64,000 bases of DNA, from NCBI GenBank assembly GCA_008694505.1, contig VZDJ01000052.1, positions 4,529,722 through 4,593,721 on the forward strand, given 5' to 3'. A model generated the notes under the pieces. That model had not been told where the DNA came from. It was given only the letters and a program-made list of their open reading frames with translations, and made no database searches. Positions 1 through 10,159 of the stretch are shown here, in pieces. A program made the position numbers and the translations under genes. Source of the stretch: Cyanoderma ruficeps. Lineage: Eukaryota; Chordata; Aves; Passeriformes; Timaliidae. Positions within the stretch are counted from its first letter, which is position 1. Each line of letters starts with the position of its first letter.

Positions 1-387
1 TTTTTGTCCCAGTGCACCACAGCTCCAACACACTCCTACACTTGTTTCAGGTTCTCTGCACTCCCTCATGCTGTCAACCCATCCTTTGGAAAAGTATTCA
101 CAACTCACTCAGAATCCATTTGACTCTGTTATTGTTGTCTTAACCTAAGACTATACAAACTTCCATATCCAAAACAACAAAATAATTAAACACCATACAG
201 TTCTATCAAAATCCCAAATGTCCCCACTGTTTCTCAGGTCAGTCACTGAAAAACTCCCCTGACACCACCAGAAGCACAGCACTGCACCAAAAATGTGGCT
301 CAATGGCTCCAGAAAACCAAAGGTTTGGCAAGTAGATCTTGGCCCCTTGACTAAAAATCCTTAAGAGGTTTAAAAGCGTTTGGGGAA
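1..387. other. Intergenic, no feature seen
   Basis: Ordinary AT-rich DNA with no recognised repeat, RNA gene or coding signal. Confidence 0.5.
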
Positions 388-393
388 TTTATT
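388..393 (-). terminator. Candidate polyadenylation signal after the 496-722 frame
   Basis: AATAAA on the minus strand, about 105 bases past the TAA at 496-498. It matters only if that frame is a real last exon. Confidence 0.25.
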
Positions 394-495
394 TGTAGGG
401 AGAGAAATCAATTACATCTACCTGGGTTGTATTTATAGCAGCTTAACATTCTTTGAGATTTCATTTCTCCTCTGATTTGATAAGATTGTGGCCCT

Positions 496-722
496 TTAAT
501 AAGCTGAAGCATTCGTATCCTTATGACAATCTGGCACTGGAATTGTTTGCTTTAGCACTGCAGATTGCACAAGAGACATGAAAGGTTTCAGCGTAGCTGA
601 AAAGTCACTTTTGATGAAATCACCCATCGCTCCAGGGGCTGCATTCTTTACAATTTGTGCATACTGATGATATGTGTCTTCAGATGCGTTTTGGCAACCC
701 CTTGCCATTTTCAGAAATCCAT
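496..722 (-). CDS. Possible terminal coding exon of an unrecognised gene
   Basis: A minus-strand frame runs from an acceptor (GTTCCTGAGTCCCAG, with a fair pyrimidine tract) at 722 to a TAA at 496-498: two bases of a split codon, then 74 codons. The product begins GFLKMARGCQNASEDTYHQY and ends with IPVPDCHKDTNASAY. It has two cysteines about 55 residues apart, helical amphipathic-looking spacing between them, two N-glycosylation-type sites (NAS near each end), and balanced composition without low complexity. AATAAA follows about 100 bases past the stop. I do not recognise the family, and no partner exon could be joined with confidence. In mammals ISM1 lies on this side of TASP1 but in the opposite orientation, and this is not ISM1 as far as I can tell. 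It may be chance. Confidence 0.3.
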
Positions 723-2165
723 CTGGGACTCAGGAACAAAGCAAACGCACACGAACATGAGGAAGACAGAGCTGGCACAGCTACTGGGTGGAATTTCTTT
801 AAGGAAGCTCAATTGCTTGTTCGTTTCGCTGGCAGGAAAAGATAGGAAAATGAGTGTTCCTGTTCTCGATGAACTTGGTGATATTGTTAAATCCCTCAGA
901 CAACATATAATTCAAGGCAAAGCTGTGGCAGAATTCCTTTACACTTATCCACAGTGTGGCTCCCCCCCAAAACACAGATCTCTGCCTTCATTTCATACAC
1001 AAAAAATTGCCCAGATGAACAATGGCTCTAACTTTAGAGAAAAATCAGAACACTTGCCCTTATTTTTTTGTTTCAAGACTGCCAAAATTTATAATTATTA
1101 TTCCATCAGTGGAAAAAGTGCATCTTTTCTTGCACTAAAACACAGAAGTAGACTCCATGCAGTGATATGGATTGGGAGGTGACTTTTGAAGAGAGTTTTA
1201 CGGGTAATGGCTTGAGCTTTGCCCTGGAAACCCTGAAAGGGAAGGCCCAAATTATGCCCCACACTTGGCAATGCCCCTGGGCACCAATTGCATCCAGCAG
1301 CACTCCTGAGGCAGCACAAGAGCACATCCCTGAGCCCAGAGCAGAACGAGGAGGTGGCACTAGCTCTGATCCAACTCTGATCACCAATCCAGTCTAAATC
1401 TCCTCCATAGGTGCCGGTGGATATTTGAGTTACACCAGCCATGGATGTAGCCCCAGACTGCAAACTGTAATTAATCCCCATCCCAGCTTTGCATCTCTTT
1501 TGGAGAAGAGCCGTGAATCACTGAAGTGGAGCCTTGCAGAGGAAATCCTCAGCCACAACAAAAAGATTTCATGCTTTATCTCCCCCTCTCAAGTATTTTA
1601 GCAGACAGACGGAGGATTTTCCTCCCAGTGACAACAATAACTACGCTCATTGAAGAAAAATATGTGGAACAGGAAGACCTACATTCCTTGCGTGAAAAAT
1701 AAGAGCGGTCTGTGCCAACTGCATTTTTCAGGAACAACTCATCCACAAGAAAAAATGGCTGCTGTGATAGTGTCCTGAACAGTGAGGCAACGGTAATGTG
1801 CTATGTAACTGACAGATGGGAAAAGAAGAGGGAAAAACAAGGCTTGGACTTTGTTTATTCCTAATATTCCATTATTAATATGCCCCTTTGACTCACACTT
1901 GCATCTTCTCCACTCCGTGCTCCTGCTGCTTTGTGTAGCAGCTGTACCTTATTCCTAACGTCACCATTCTCAGAAGGTTTATTACTTTGTGTTTAAGAAT
2001 CTCCTTGAAAAAAATCCTGGTGTCTTGGGCTCTTCAGAGCATGGATTTGGAAAGCTTGTGCTTCAGTCGTTTAGGTACAAACTCAATCTGTCTGTCCCTA
2101 AATTAATTCAGTTTACCCAAGGGGTATGGCTTAGGTGCAGCCTGATAGTCCAGACAACTTATTGT
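723..2165. other. Intergenic, open frames on both strands but no supported gene
   Basis: The region holds overlapping open frames (655-1182 plus, 1098-1481 minus). None has a matching splice signal, a start context or a recognisable domain. The minus frame read through about 990-800 gives a short protein-like stretch, but no donor GT joins it to the exon-like frame at 722. Confidence 0.4.
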
Positions 2166-2270
2166 CATGATGATGATGATGATGATGTTGATGAAGAATT
2201 ATTATTGTTGCTAATGGTATTGCCACTATTGTTGTTGTTGCTTTTATTTTTATTGTTATTATTATTTTTA
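2166..2270 (+). repeat. (GAT)n then TTG/TTA-rich trinucleotide microsatellite
   Basis: About eight GAT units are followed by a degenerating run of ATT, GTT and TTA triplets. A plus-strand frame across it (Asp runs then Leu runs) is only the repeat translated. Confidence 0.9.
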
Positions 2271-2320
2271 AAAGAGAACTCAAAAGGGGGAATAAAGGGC
2301 TGGAGAATATTTCCTAACCC

Positions 2321-2444
2321 GAGATTAGCTCAGCTGGTTGGAGAATGATGCTTGTGACACGAGGGCTGTGAGTTCAATCCCACTTAAGTGTTGGACTCCA
2401 TGATCCTTGTGGGCCCCTTCCAACTCAGACTATTTTGTGAATCT
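2321..2444 (+). mobile_element. TguSINE1-like SINE (tRNA head, CR1-type tail)
   Basis: The left part is tRNA-derived: a pol III A box TAGCTCAGCTGG at 2326-2337 and a B box GAGTTCAATCC at 2370-2380, 33 bases apart. The right part (GTTGGACTCCATGATCCTTG and on to CCTTCCAACTCAGACTATTT) matches the 3' end of avian CR1 LINEs. This fusion is the layout of TguSINE1, a tRNA-Ile-related SINE known from passerine birds, mobilised by CR1 machinery. The tRNA part is degraded and would not fold as a working tRNA. Confidence 0.87.
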
Positions 2445-3150
2445 TTGAAGCTCTTCTAAACAGGAAAGAATGACAAGGATATCAGCCTCACATATGAGAT
2501 AAGGCAGCACCCACATTTTACAAAATCAGGTCTTTAAAACACAAGGAGAACACAATTCCTACTTTCTACCTGAGCACAGCCATCTTCAGAGCAGGAGCCC
2601 CTGGATGTTTCCCAGTTCCAGGCTCCCTGCTGGCGCTGGTGCAAGCGTTTCTCTCACACCCAGTGCGTTTGCCCGAGTCCCCCATGGCCATGACACAAAG
2701 GGCAGTGTCTCCTTCAAACAGGAGTGCTGTGACTCATTCCCATGGTGACAGAAGTGCGGGAAGCACGGGGCAGAATCAGAGGCAGAAGAGGAGCCTGTGC
2801 TGGTGTGTGAAGGAGGAGAGGCAGCACAGGGGCCGCGGGCTCGGAGCGGGCATCGGCGCCGGCTGAAGGAGCAGAGGCTGAGCTGTGCCAGTCCCACCGA
2901 GCAAAAAACACTCAGCTCCCTTTCAGCCATTAAAATGAATGAAGAGCAAGACTGTTTGGATAAACATCAGCCAAAAGAAACCTTGGAGGCAGTTAGAAGG
3001 CTACTGCTTCATACAATATAGACCATGTTTCCAAATACAAATATTACACTTGGCAGAGAGGCTCCTTTGCTTCATGAGTTATGTTGCACTTTTTGTTATG
3101 TTTAAGTTTGTGCAAGAGGTATAAATAGCTGGGCTGGTATTAAATGAGCT
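2445..3150. other. Intergenic, no gene supported
   Basis: The stretch around 2580-2900 is richer in GC and gives overlapping short frames on both strands without splice or domain support. Confidence 0.4.
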
Positions 3151-3186
3151 TTTCTTTTCTTTTTTTTTTTTTTTTTTTTTTTTTTN
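3151..3186. repeat. Poly-T run ending in an ambiguous base
   Basis: A T-rich run of about 35 bases ends in N at 3186. The N marks an unresolved base in the assembly, so the run length is unreliable. Confidence 0.95.
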
Positions 3187-5453
3187 AATATCAAAAATGG
3201 TCTCAGCTCTTCATGGAACAAACACACACTATATTCCTGTGCCTGAATTTTTTGTTGCTAATTACAGAAAATACCATGTAACCGAAAAACAATGTTCAAG
3301 AGCCAGACGTGAAAAACACATCTTTCCTATATGAAGTCATTTTTTTCAGAAAGCTGTCTGGAGGAGGGCATCTGGATCACCATAGAATTGACATGTGTGC
3401 ATACATGCTCTGTGGCCTCACAGTTTCTGTACACGCTGTGGGGTGGAAAGCCCCACGTCACAGCTGAGGAAGGGTGAGTGAGATAGAGGGACCTGTTTTG
3501 GGGTGCTGGTCACAACTGTTTTGGCTGATCCTGTACTCCCTAAGGGCAGAGATAACAGGCAGTCCTGCTTTTGTCCCAGTTATGGACACAAGATGATGCT
3601 TTGTACTTCGTACAGTGACAATTATGGGCACGAGGAAAATCCCAGCAACCATCCAAGCCTCCCCATCTCAGTGTGAGAAGATACTACAGCCTGAAGGCCT
3701 AAAGGCCCTTTCATTTGTTCTTTGATAAATCTGAGTGTTCGTAAACACAAGAGCACAGCAGGGCCCTCACTAGGCAAATCCCCACTTCTCTATCACCCCA
3801 ATGGCAAAGTGTACCTGGTTTAACCAGTTCCTACCTGAAGGGATAAAAGAGTTACTTTTAAAGATGGATGCAGATTGAACTATCCAACGTGAAATGACTG
3901 TCTTAGATAGACCAGAGAAAGTAGTTCAAACTCTCCAGTTAGTTTAGCACAGAAAAGGGTTATCAACTTCATACAGCACAAAGTCTATTCCCACTGAAGT
4001 CAATACTTATTTCCATTTAAAAAAAACCCAACTTACTAAATATTCCCAAGTTTTCTCAAAGTGTATAAAGACCACCAAACCAATAGGGCAGACATCAACT
4101 GAAAATGTGAGATTAGTGATTAATAATCACAGCTTCTGCAGCCCAGAGAAAATGAATAATGCATACTGTTCAGTTGTAGGACTGTTAAAGGGAATTGCTC
4201 ACAGAATCCCTTCTTAAATAAAAAATATTTTGCTTGTGAGTGGACATGGGGAATGTGATTATTCAACGTGTCATGCAGAACCTTTCCACCCATTCATTCC
4301 ACCTCAGCAGTCAGGTGAGAGCAGCCAAGGAGAGTCTCACCTCACAAATGCTTTGGGGCTCAGATGCTGGAACAGCATCAGATCAAATGCTGTAGATTAA
4401 CAGTAAAAAGTACAGGAAGAAACACAAAGCCATTTTCTCCTCTAATCCCTCATGGTTTTGCTGATGGCCAGACCCACTCATCAGAAGCAGATGAGTGTGC
4501 ATGGCATTATATCTTTATAAATATCTCATTGACTATTCTTCTGGTTATTTCCCCTTGTACCAATGTAGGGAAAAATATTGGTCACAACTCTTACAGTGGC
4601 GGATGGAACAGAATAAGAATGACTTTCAGAACCCCACAGAAATGTTGGTAATTTTAGCTCCTGACACCACTGCATTTCATGAAGTGTCCAACAGTAATAG
4701 TCATCCTACAGCACTGTGGCCAGTCTCAGTTTAAAGGCTTCTGCTTATCTTGCAATCAACGGCTCTTGAGCTCATTTTCAGTTCACGTTTTTGGCTGTGA
4801 GAAGCAGCTTGTTTTTCAGCCAGCATGATAATCCCCAGAAAACATACTTAGAAAGAGCTGAGTTAGACTTACGCAGCTCTTGACTCATTTTCTACAAAAA
4901 CAGCATCTCCCAAAACAAAGGTGTGGGACAAAGCAAACACACTGTGAACTAGAGAAGAGCCATTCCCTGTGTTTGCTTGCTGCCATTTCTCATTTGGAAA
5001 AAAAGTGTATTTTTAACAACACAGAATTAGCGCAGGGTGGTGAGCCTTAAGCTGTCATTAGAGGCTGCCAAATGAGCCAGTGTCCCTTGTGCTGGTGAGT
5101 AAACAGGGGTGTACGAGGGCTGAACAAACAAATAAACAGAGCAGGCAGGGGTGGCTTTTTGGACTCCAGCAGAGGTCAGTGGTGTGGGAGTGAAGAGAAA
5201 CCCTGAGCTATTTTCTCTCTGCTTTCACACCAGACGCTGGTAGGAGTCCTGGGGTCCCTGTCTGGAGCGGTGAGATCAGCTCAGTTTCCTGTTTCCCTGT
5301 GGTTAAACCCACCCAAACATCATTCCACTCAGAGAGGAGCCCCTTGCAGTGCTGTTGAAGAAGCACAACATGGAGGAAATTCAGCCTCTGGATGGGTTAA
5401 TCTGCTCAGTGAGATTCCTTTACAAACCAGGCAGGTGCCAGCCCATCAGAGCT
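3187..5453. other. Intergenic, no gene or recognised repeat
   Basis: AT-rich DNA with only short scattered frames. Nothing in it could be assigned. Confidence 0.45.
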
Positions 5454-6229
5454 TGTCTTGGTTTGGAAAGACAGGTGTCTGCCAGGGAAAGCTGGAGTTT
5501 CCCTTGGAATGGAGAAGGTAAACACCCTCCCTCCAAATCACTATAATTTTGCACTGAAGGGGGCTTTCAGGCAAAGATATGGGAATAGGAATAACAGTTC
5601 TTGACTAGGAATATTAAAAAATACAAATGTAGTAGTACAAAAAACCCAAAACCAAGCAAACAAAAATCCTAGAAACACTGACAGAGTCAGAGCATGACCT
5701 GACCCCCTGTTGGTCAGGCTGTTGGGAGCAGTCCAATTAAGTCCTCCTGCAGTGACAGATGTGGTTCTGTTGGAGCAGACATGATCCTCTAGAAGGGTCC
5801 AATGGTGGTGGGATGGGTCCAGTCTTCCTCTGGGAATCCAGTGCAAACAGGCTGTGCTGCTGCTCTGACTCTCAGGTTTTATCCAGGTAGGAATGCTGGG
5901 CTCCTCCCACTGGGTGGAGCATCTCCCAATGGGATGATGAAATTGTATCAGCCCTGCAGTGAGCCTGGATGGCCCATGAACAGCAGATCTCCCCTGGAGG
6001 GAGGATGGGTCCTGGAAGAGATAAAGAAACACCACCCCACCTAGTTTAAACAGCTGCCCATTAACAGAAGGAACCCACCCCCCTCAGCCCTGGAGTTATG
6101 AGGAATGGGTTAGACTAGAGATGAAGAAAAACATCTCCCCAGCCGATTTCAAAAGATGGCAAATAGAATACACACTTTTGGTTACATATTGGAACCCAAG
6201 ACAGTGCTGCAGAACGTATGAGCAGAGCT
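5449..6229. mobile_element. Solo ERV LTR with 5-bp target-site duplication
   Basis: The element is 5454-6224 (771 bases), begins TGTCTTGG and ends ATGAGCA, so it has TG...CA ends. The host pentamer GAGCT flanks it on both sides (5449-5453 and 6225-6229). A 5-bp duplication fits ERVL-type integration. The sequence resembles a common passerine LTR I recall (TGTCTTGGTTTGGAAAGACA at the start). No internal viral gene is present, so it is a solo LTR left by LTR-LTR recombination. A minus-strand frame of 164 codons (6035-5541) lies inside and ends in a hydrophobic tract; it is LTR sequence, not a host gene. A TATA-like GGATAAAACC on the minus strand (about 5878-5887), downstream of an inverted CCAAT motif, hints at minus orientation, but this is not settled. 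Confidence 0.85.
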
Positions 6230-6289
6230 TTATACTTCTTAACTTCTTTATACTTCTGTGCTTCTCTTATACTTCTAAACTTCTTAACA
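6229..6289 (+). repeat. Degenerate 18-19 bp tandem repeat (TATACTTCT motif)
   Basis: TATACTTCT recurs at 6231, 6249 and 6268 with AACTTCTT or similar between. It starts at the very edge of the solo LTR target site. Confidence 0.75.
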
Positions 6290-8582
6290 TGTGTTGCTTG
6301 CATGGAGCCACATCACAGCAGGAGCTGGACCTGGGAACCCTCCTGTGCACCCTCCTGTCCACGGTCAGGCAAACCTGGGTGAATCGTACCAGTGTAAAAT
6401 TGACATGCAGACCACTCTGTGAATGGTTTGAGCTCTGTGCCTGCCCATGCATGGTGACTTCAAACATTCTCGAATATTCTCTTCTCAATAACTTCCCTGG
6501 GAAACCCAATGTGAACCAGACTTCTGACACCTCTCTGGTGGTGGCCTTGCCACCTGAGCTCAGACAAGCTTCCCTGTATTCATTTGAAGAAATAAAAGTA
6601 TCTTCCTTCAGTTCCTTTCCCCAAACTGCCCACAAAAGCCTAGCAGAATTTCTGCTAAAATTAAAGTCTTACTCATGCATGAAGGAGGAAAAGAAAGGAG
6701 ACTGAGGAAAACATGATGTACACAGACTTGGCAAATGCCAGTCTTGGTTTCTGCATGGGGATTAGGACAGCCCAGCCTATAGCCTCTCTGGGAAATCTCA
6801 CAGCTATATTTATGGTAGTTGTGCTTCTGCTATAGGTTTGTTTTCCCATTCACACAATATTCTACACCTTCTTACTCCATCTTCATTGTGAATCCAAAAT
6901 TGCCCATTTACTTCGAAGCCCTCCTTACTCAACTCCTACTTCCTCTCCTTGGTAAGATAGTTCTGTTAAGAAAAGGTGATACCTTAAACATGCTCTTTGT
7001 ACTTTGCTTTTTGTGCTTACTGTGGACTGAAGAGATTAAAGTTTTCTTCTGATTTTTTAAAATGTAAAAGCATCATTGTGCTTAACACACCCATCAAAAG
7101 CAACAATTGCTTTCACTTGCATATTGTTACCACAAAATCTCTCTGAATGACCTGCAGAACTGACATTCTCACCCAGGCAACAAGGACAAAGAGTGTGCCC
7201 TGCACGCATTTTTGGTTTTTTAAGTTATGATCTAAAGGTAGAAAAAAAGGCAGTGAGCTACCAATTGTCTGTTGACATTCTGAGGTTTCTCTCCCTCACT
7301 GCTCTGTGTAAAATAAACAGGTGAAAGCAGCCCATAGTTCCCTTCCAGCACCACTGCCAAGAAATAGATGTGGGATTCACGTTCCCTCGTGTTTGCAGTG
7401 GCTGTTGCCTTTCAGAGACACAGTGTTTGTTTTCCAAGGGGAGGGAGTTCAGGGAATTTCCCCTCCCTTTCCTGTGCACACAGATGCTTTTGGCCATGCA
7501 CTCCCAGGCTGCCCCCCTGCACCTCTAACTGATACAGGCTGTGCCTGACCTGAGGAGATTCTGCCTGAGGTGGCTCCATTGGGAAGCTCTGCTGACTGAC
7601 CCAGCTGAGCCTGAGGTCTATCGTGCAGTTTGAAAGAAGTTTCCCTGCATAACTCACAGGCATCATTCCACCAAATCCAAACATTTGCCTTCTGTATCCT
7701 CCTGAACACTGTCCCTGCTTTTGCACCAGGGATAGGGGTTCATTTAGGTTACTGGAGATTAGCAGGCTGTCAAAAAGTTCCCGAAATTCCTGCATTTTGC
7801 AGAGGCAGACGGTGCTGTGGGAACCTGGGAGCTGCCCAGCTGAGGGATGCCCAACAGCCCCTCACGTTTCCTGTCCTTCTCCCCATCCCTGAGTGCCACG
7901 TGGCTCCAAACTCCAGCATGTTCACCACTCAATGATATTTCTAGGGGAGAGCACACAGAGCATGAGGCAGCCGTGATTTAGCTGGTGAGGAAGTAATGAT
8001 TTATATTAACATTCGAAGCAGGTCATTAAATATGACCCCCTCACTGCAAACCCCATGCTGAGCAAGATATTTTCTTGTAAATGATTTACCAGCAAGCTTT
8101 GCATGCTTTCAGCCTTGTAGGTTTTCCATAACTGAAGTCAGGCTCACTCACATTTCCCAAGCCCTGGTTGCAGCTTTGCTTCAAACCATGAAGACATCTA
8201 AAGGTTGCTGCAAATTGGTTGGGAGAGCTTAGCAAAGAAGCAGAATTCGGGGCTGTTCGTGGCTTTCTCAGTGATAAGGCATATGAGAAATCCAGGAGGT
8301 TTTTCTTGGGGCAGCCAGGTAACCTCTGGTTGACTTTCTCTGTCTGACATTACTGGATCTCAGTGGATGGAGCTGCCAGCTGCCAAGGAAGGGGCACTGC
8401 TCCTCTCTGAACTCTCAGCTCCATGGCCAGCTGAGCCTGCAGGTGGCTTCCTGCCTTGTGTCTGCTACATTCCAGAGTCTGGAACAGCATGGGGATTTCA
8501 TGCTGCTCTTCCTGGGATGGCAGTACCTGCACTCCAGCCAGGGAAACTCAGACAATGCCAGAGGGCAGCAGCGTGGGCAGCA
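6290..8582. other. Intergenic, no supported gene
   Basis: Several frames of 75-130 codons overlap on both strands (about 6300-6700 and 7250-7950), without clear domains. A minus-strand stretch from 7795 to about 7660 begins MQEFRELFDSLLISSNLNEP and runs into CCT/GTGAGT, a usable donor, so a short first exon is conceivable but unproven. Confidence 0.35.
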
Positions 8583-9127
8583 GGTCAGGGGAGGTGATGC
8601 TGCCCCTCTACTCTTCTCTGCTGAGATCCCACCTGGGGTGCTGCATCCAAATCTGGGATCCTCAGCACCGGAAGGACACGGACTTATTGGAGCAGATGAA
8701 GATAACCAGAGAGTTGGGCACCTGTGCTGTGAAAACAAGCTGAGAGAGGTGGGCTTGTGCAGCCTGGAGAAGAGAAGGCTCTGGGGAAGCCTTCAAGCCC
8801 CTTCCCGTGCCTAAAGAGGACTTCTAAAAAAGATGGGGATGAAGTTTGTAGCAGGTCCTGTTGCAATAGGACAAAGTGTATTTTTAACTGAAGAAGGGTT
8901 GATTTAGAGTGGGTGTTAGGAAGAAATTTTTTTACAATGAGGATGGTGAAACACAGGCATAAGGTGTCCAGAGAAGCTGTGGGTGCTCCATCCCTCAAAA
9001 CATTTAAAGCCAGGTTGGATGGGGTTTTGAGCAACTTGATGTAGTGCAAGATGTCCCTACTCACTGCATAGAGGTTGGACTAGCTTTAAAGGTCCCTTCC
9101 AACCCAAATTATTCCATGATTCTGTGA
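8583..9127 (+). mobile_element. CR1 LINE 3' end, 5'-truncated
   Basis: The sequence follows the CR1 3' region step by step: CACCTGGGGTGCTGCATCCA, CAGCCTGGAGAAGAGAAGGC, AGCAGGTCCTGTTGCAATAG, TTAGGAAGAAATTTTTTTAC, and the end GGTCCCTTCCAACCC with ATTCCATGATTCTGTGATAA. The reverse transcriptase part is missing, as usual for 5'-truncated CR1 copies. Small internal deletions are present (for example after GGAGCAGATGAAGAT). Confidence 0.93.
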
Positions 9128-10159
9128 TAATGGAGCACCTAGAGCTGTTCTCCTTGGCGGGGGAGCCCCAAATCCTGCTTGCACACCCTCCTCTGGGAGT
9201 GGCCATCTTCCACACAAATCTGCAGAGCGCCTTCTCAAGGCAGAGAAATCTGGGAAACTGAAGCAGCCACCACAGTGTTTGCATCCCACTTTTTCCATCA
9301 TGAATTAAGTCGTACTCTTGTCCTTCTGAGAGGCATTTTTAGTTTTGCAACCTCACATCATCCAATCCAAACTCCCACTGCAGCCCATGGAAGCAATCTA
9401 TCTTGTGTTATGTCAGCTTCAGGCCAGGCTTCAGTCTCCGAAGGACAATCACAGCTGAAGATAAACAAACAAGCTACACAGTTCTGTTTGATTTTGCCTT
9501 TTAAGTATAATTTTTCATCTGTGTAACTAGAACTGTTCCTTCTCAAATGAGGCTAGATCATATTGCATGATGCTTTTGATAGCATGAGAAACAAAATGTT
9601 TGCATTTATTTAGCTGGCAGATTGCTTTCTCCTTTTATGGAGGGGAAAAAAGCCTCTATCAAAAAAAATCTGAATATTTACTCTCATCGTAAAGAATACT
9701 GATTTCTGATATTCTGAACATCTGATGTGTCTTAAAGAAGAAGATCCTCATAAAATCAAATAATAAGCATGATTAAAGTATAAATTAATATTTAGATAAA
9801 ATATAGAGAGAATATATAGATAAAACACACATTATGTATATATATAATATAAAGAATAACATTAATAAAGCTCCATTCTTGCTTTAGGACCAGCCACATA
9901 TGAGGTATCAATATTGAAAACACTCAGTGTTTGATGTCCAGCAAGTTCATACCTACACCACAAGCAGCTGGAAGAAGACAACACTGCCAGGAAGGCAGAT
10001 AATTTTTATTATTTTTTAAGCAGAGACTCATATAAACCATACAAGGGAAAACTATTTGCTCACGAGCGTGTTTGCAACCTTTATTTTTTTTTTTAAATAC
10101 TCCAACTTTTGGACAATTCCAGGCAAGTGAAGCCACCCTGGTTGATGCCAGTGTCATTC
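9128..10159. other. Intergenic; AT-rich stretch near 9750-9870
   Basis: No gene is seen. Around 9750-9870 the DNA is almost pure A/T, with TATATA and ATATAGA runs, shortly before the GC-rich block begins. Confidence 0.5.

Noticed and set aside
840..990. Minus-strand protein-like stretch upstream of the exon candidate at 722
   Set aside because: No GT donor lies before its stop, so it cannot be spliced to 722 in frame.
655..1182. 175-codon plus-strand frame
   Set aside because: It overlaps the exon-like minus frame, has no domain, and its composition changes along its length.
1989..2348. Plus-strand frame with Asp and Leu runs
   Set aside because: It is the translation of the GAT/TTG microsatellite and the start of the SINE.
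2321..2392. A tRNA gene
   Set aside because: A and B boxes are present, but the cloverleaf is broken and a CR1-type tail follows, so it is a SINE.
5541..6035. 164-codon minus-strand frame with hydrophobic tail
   Set aside because: It lies wholly inside the solo LTR and is LTR sequence, not a host or viral gene.
8443..8814. Plus-strand frame of 123 codons
   Set aside because: Its 3' part is CR1 LINE 3' region and does not code for CR1 protein.
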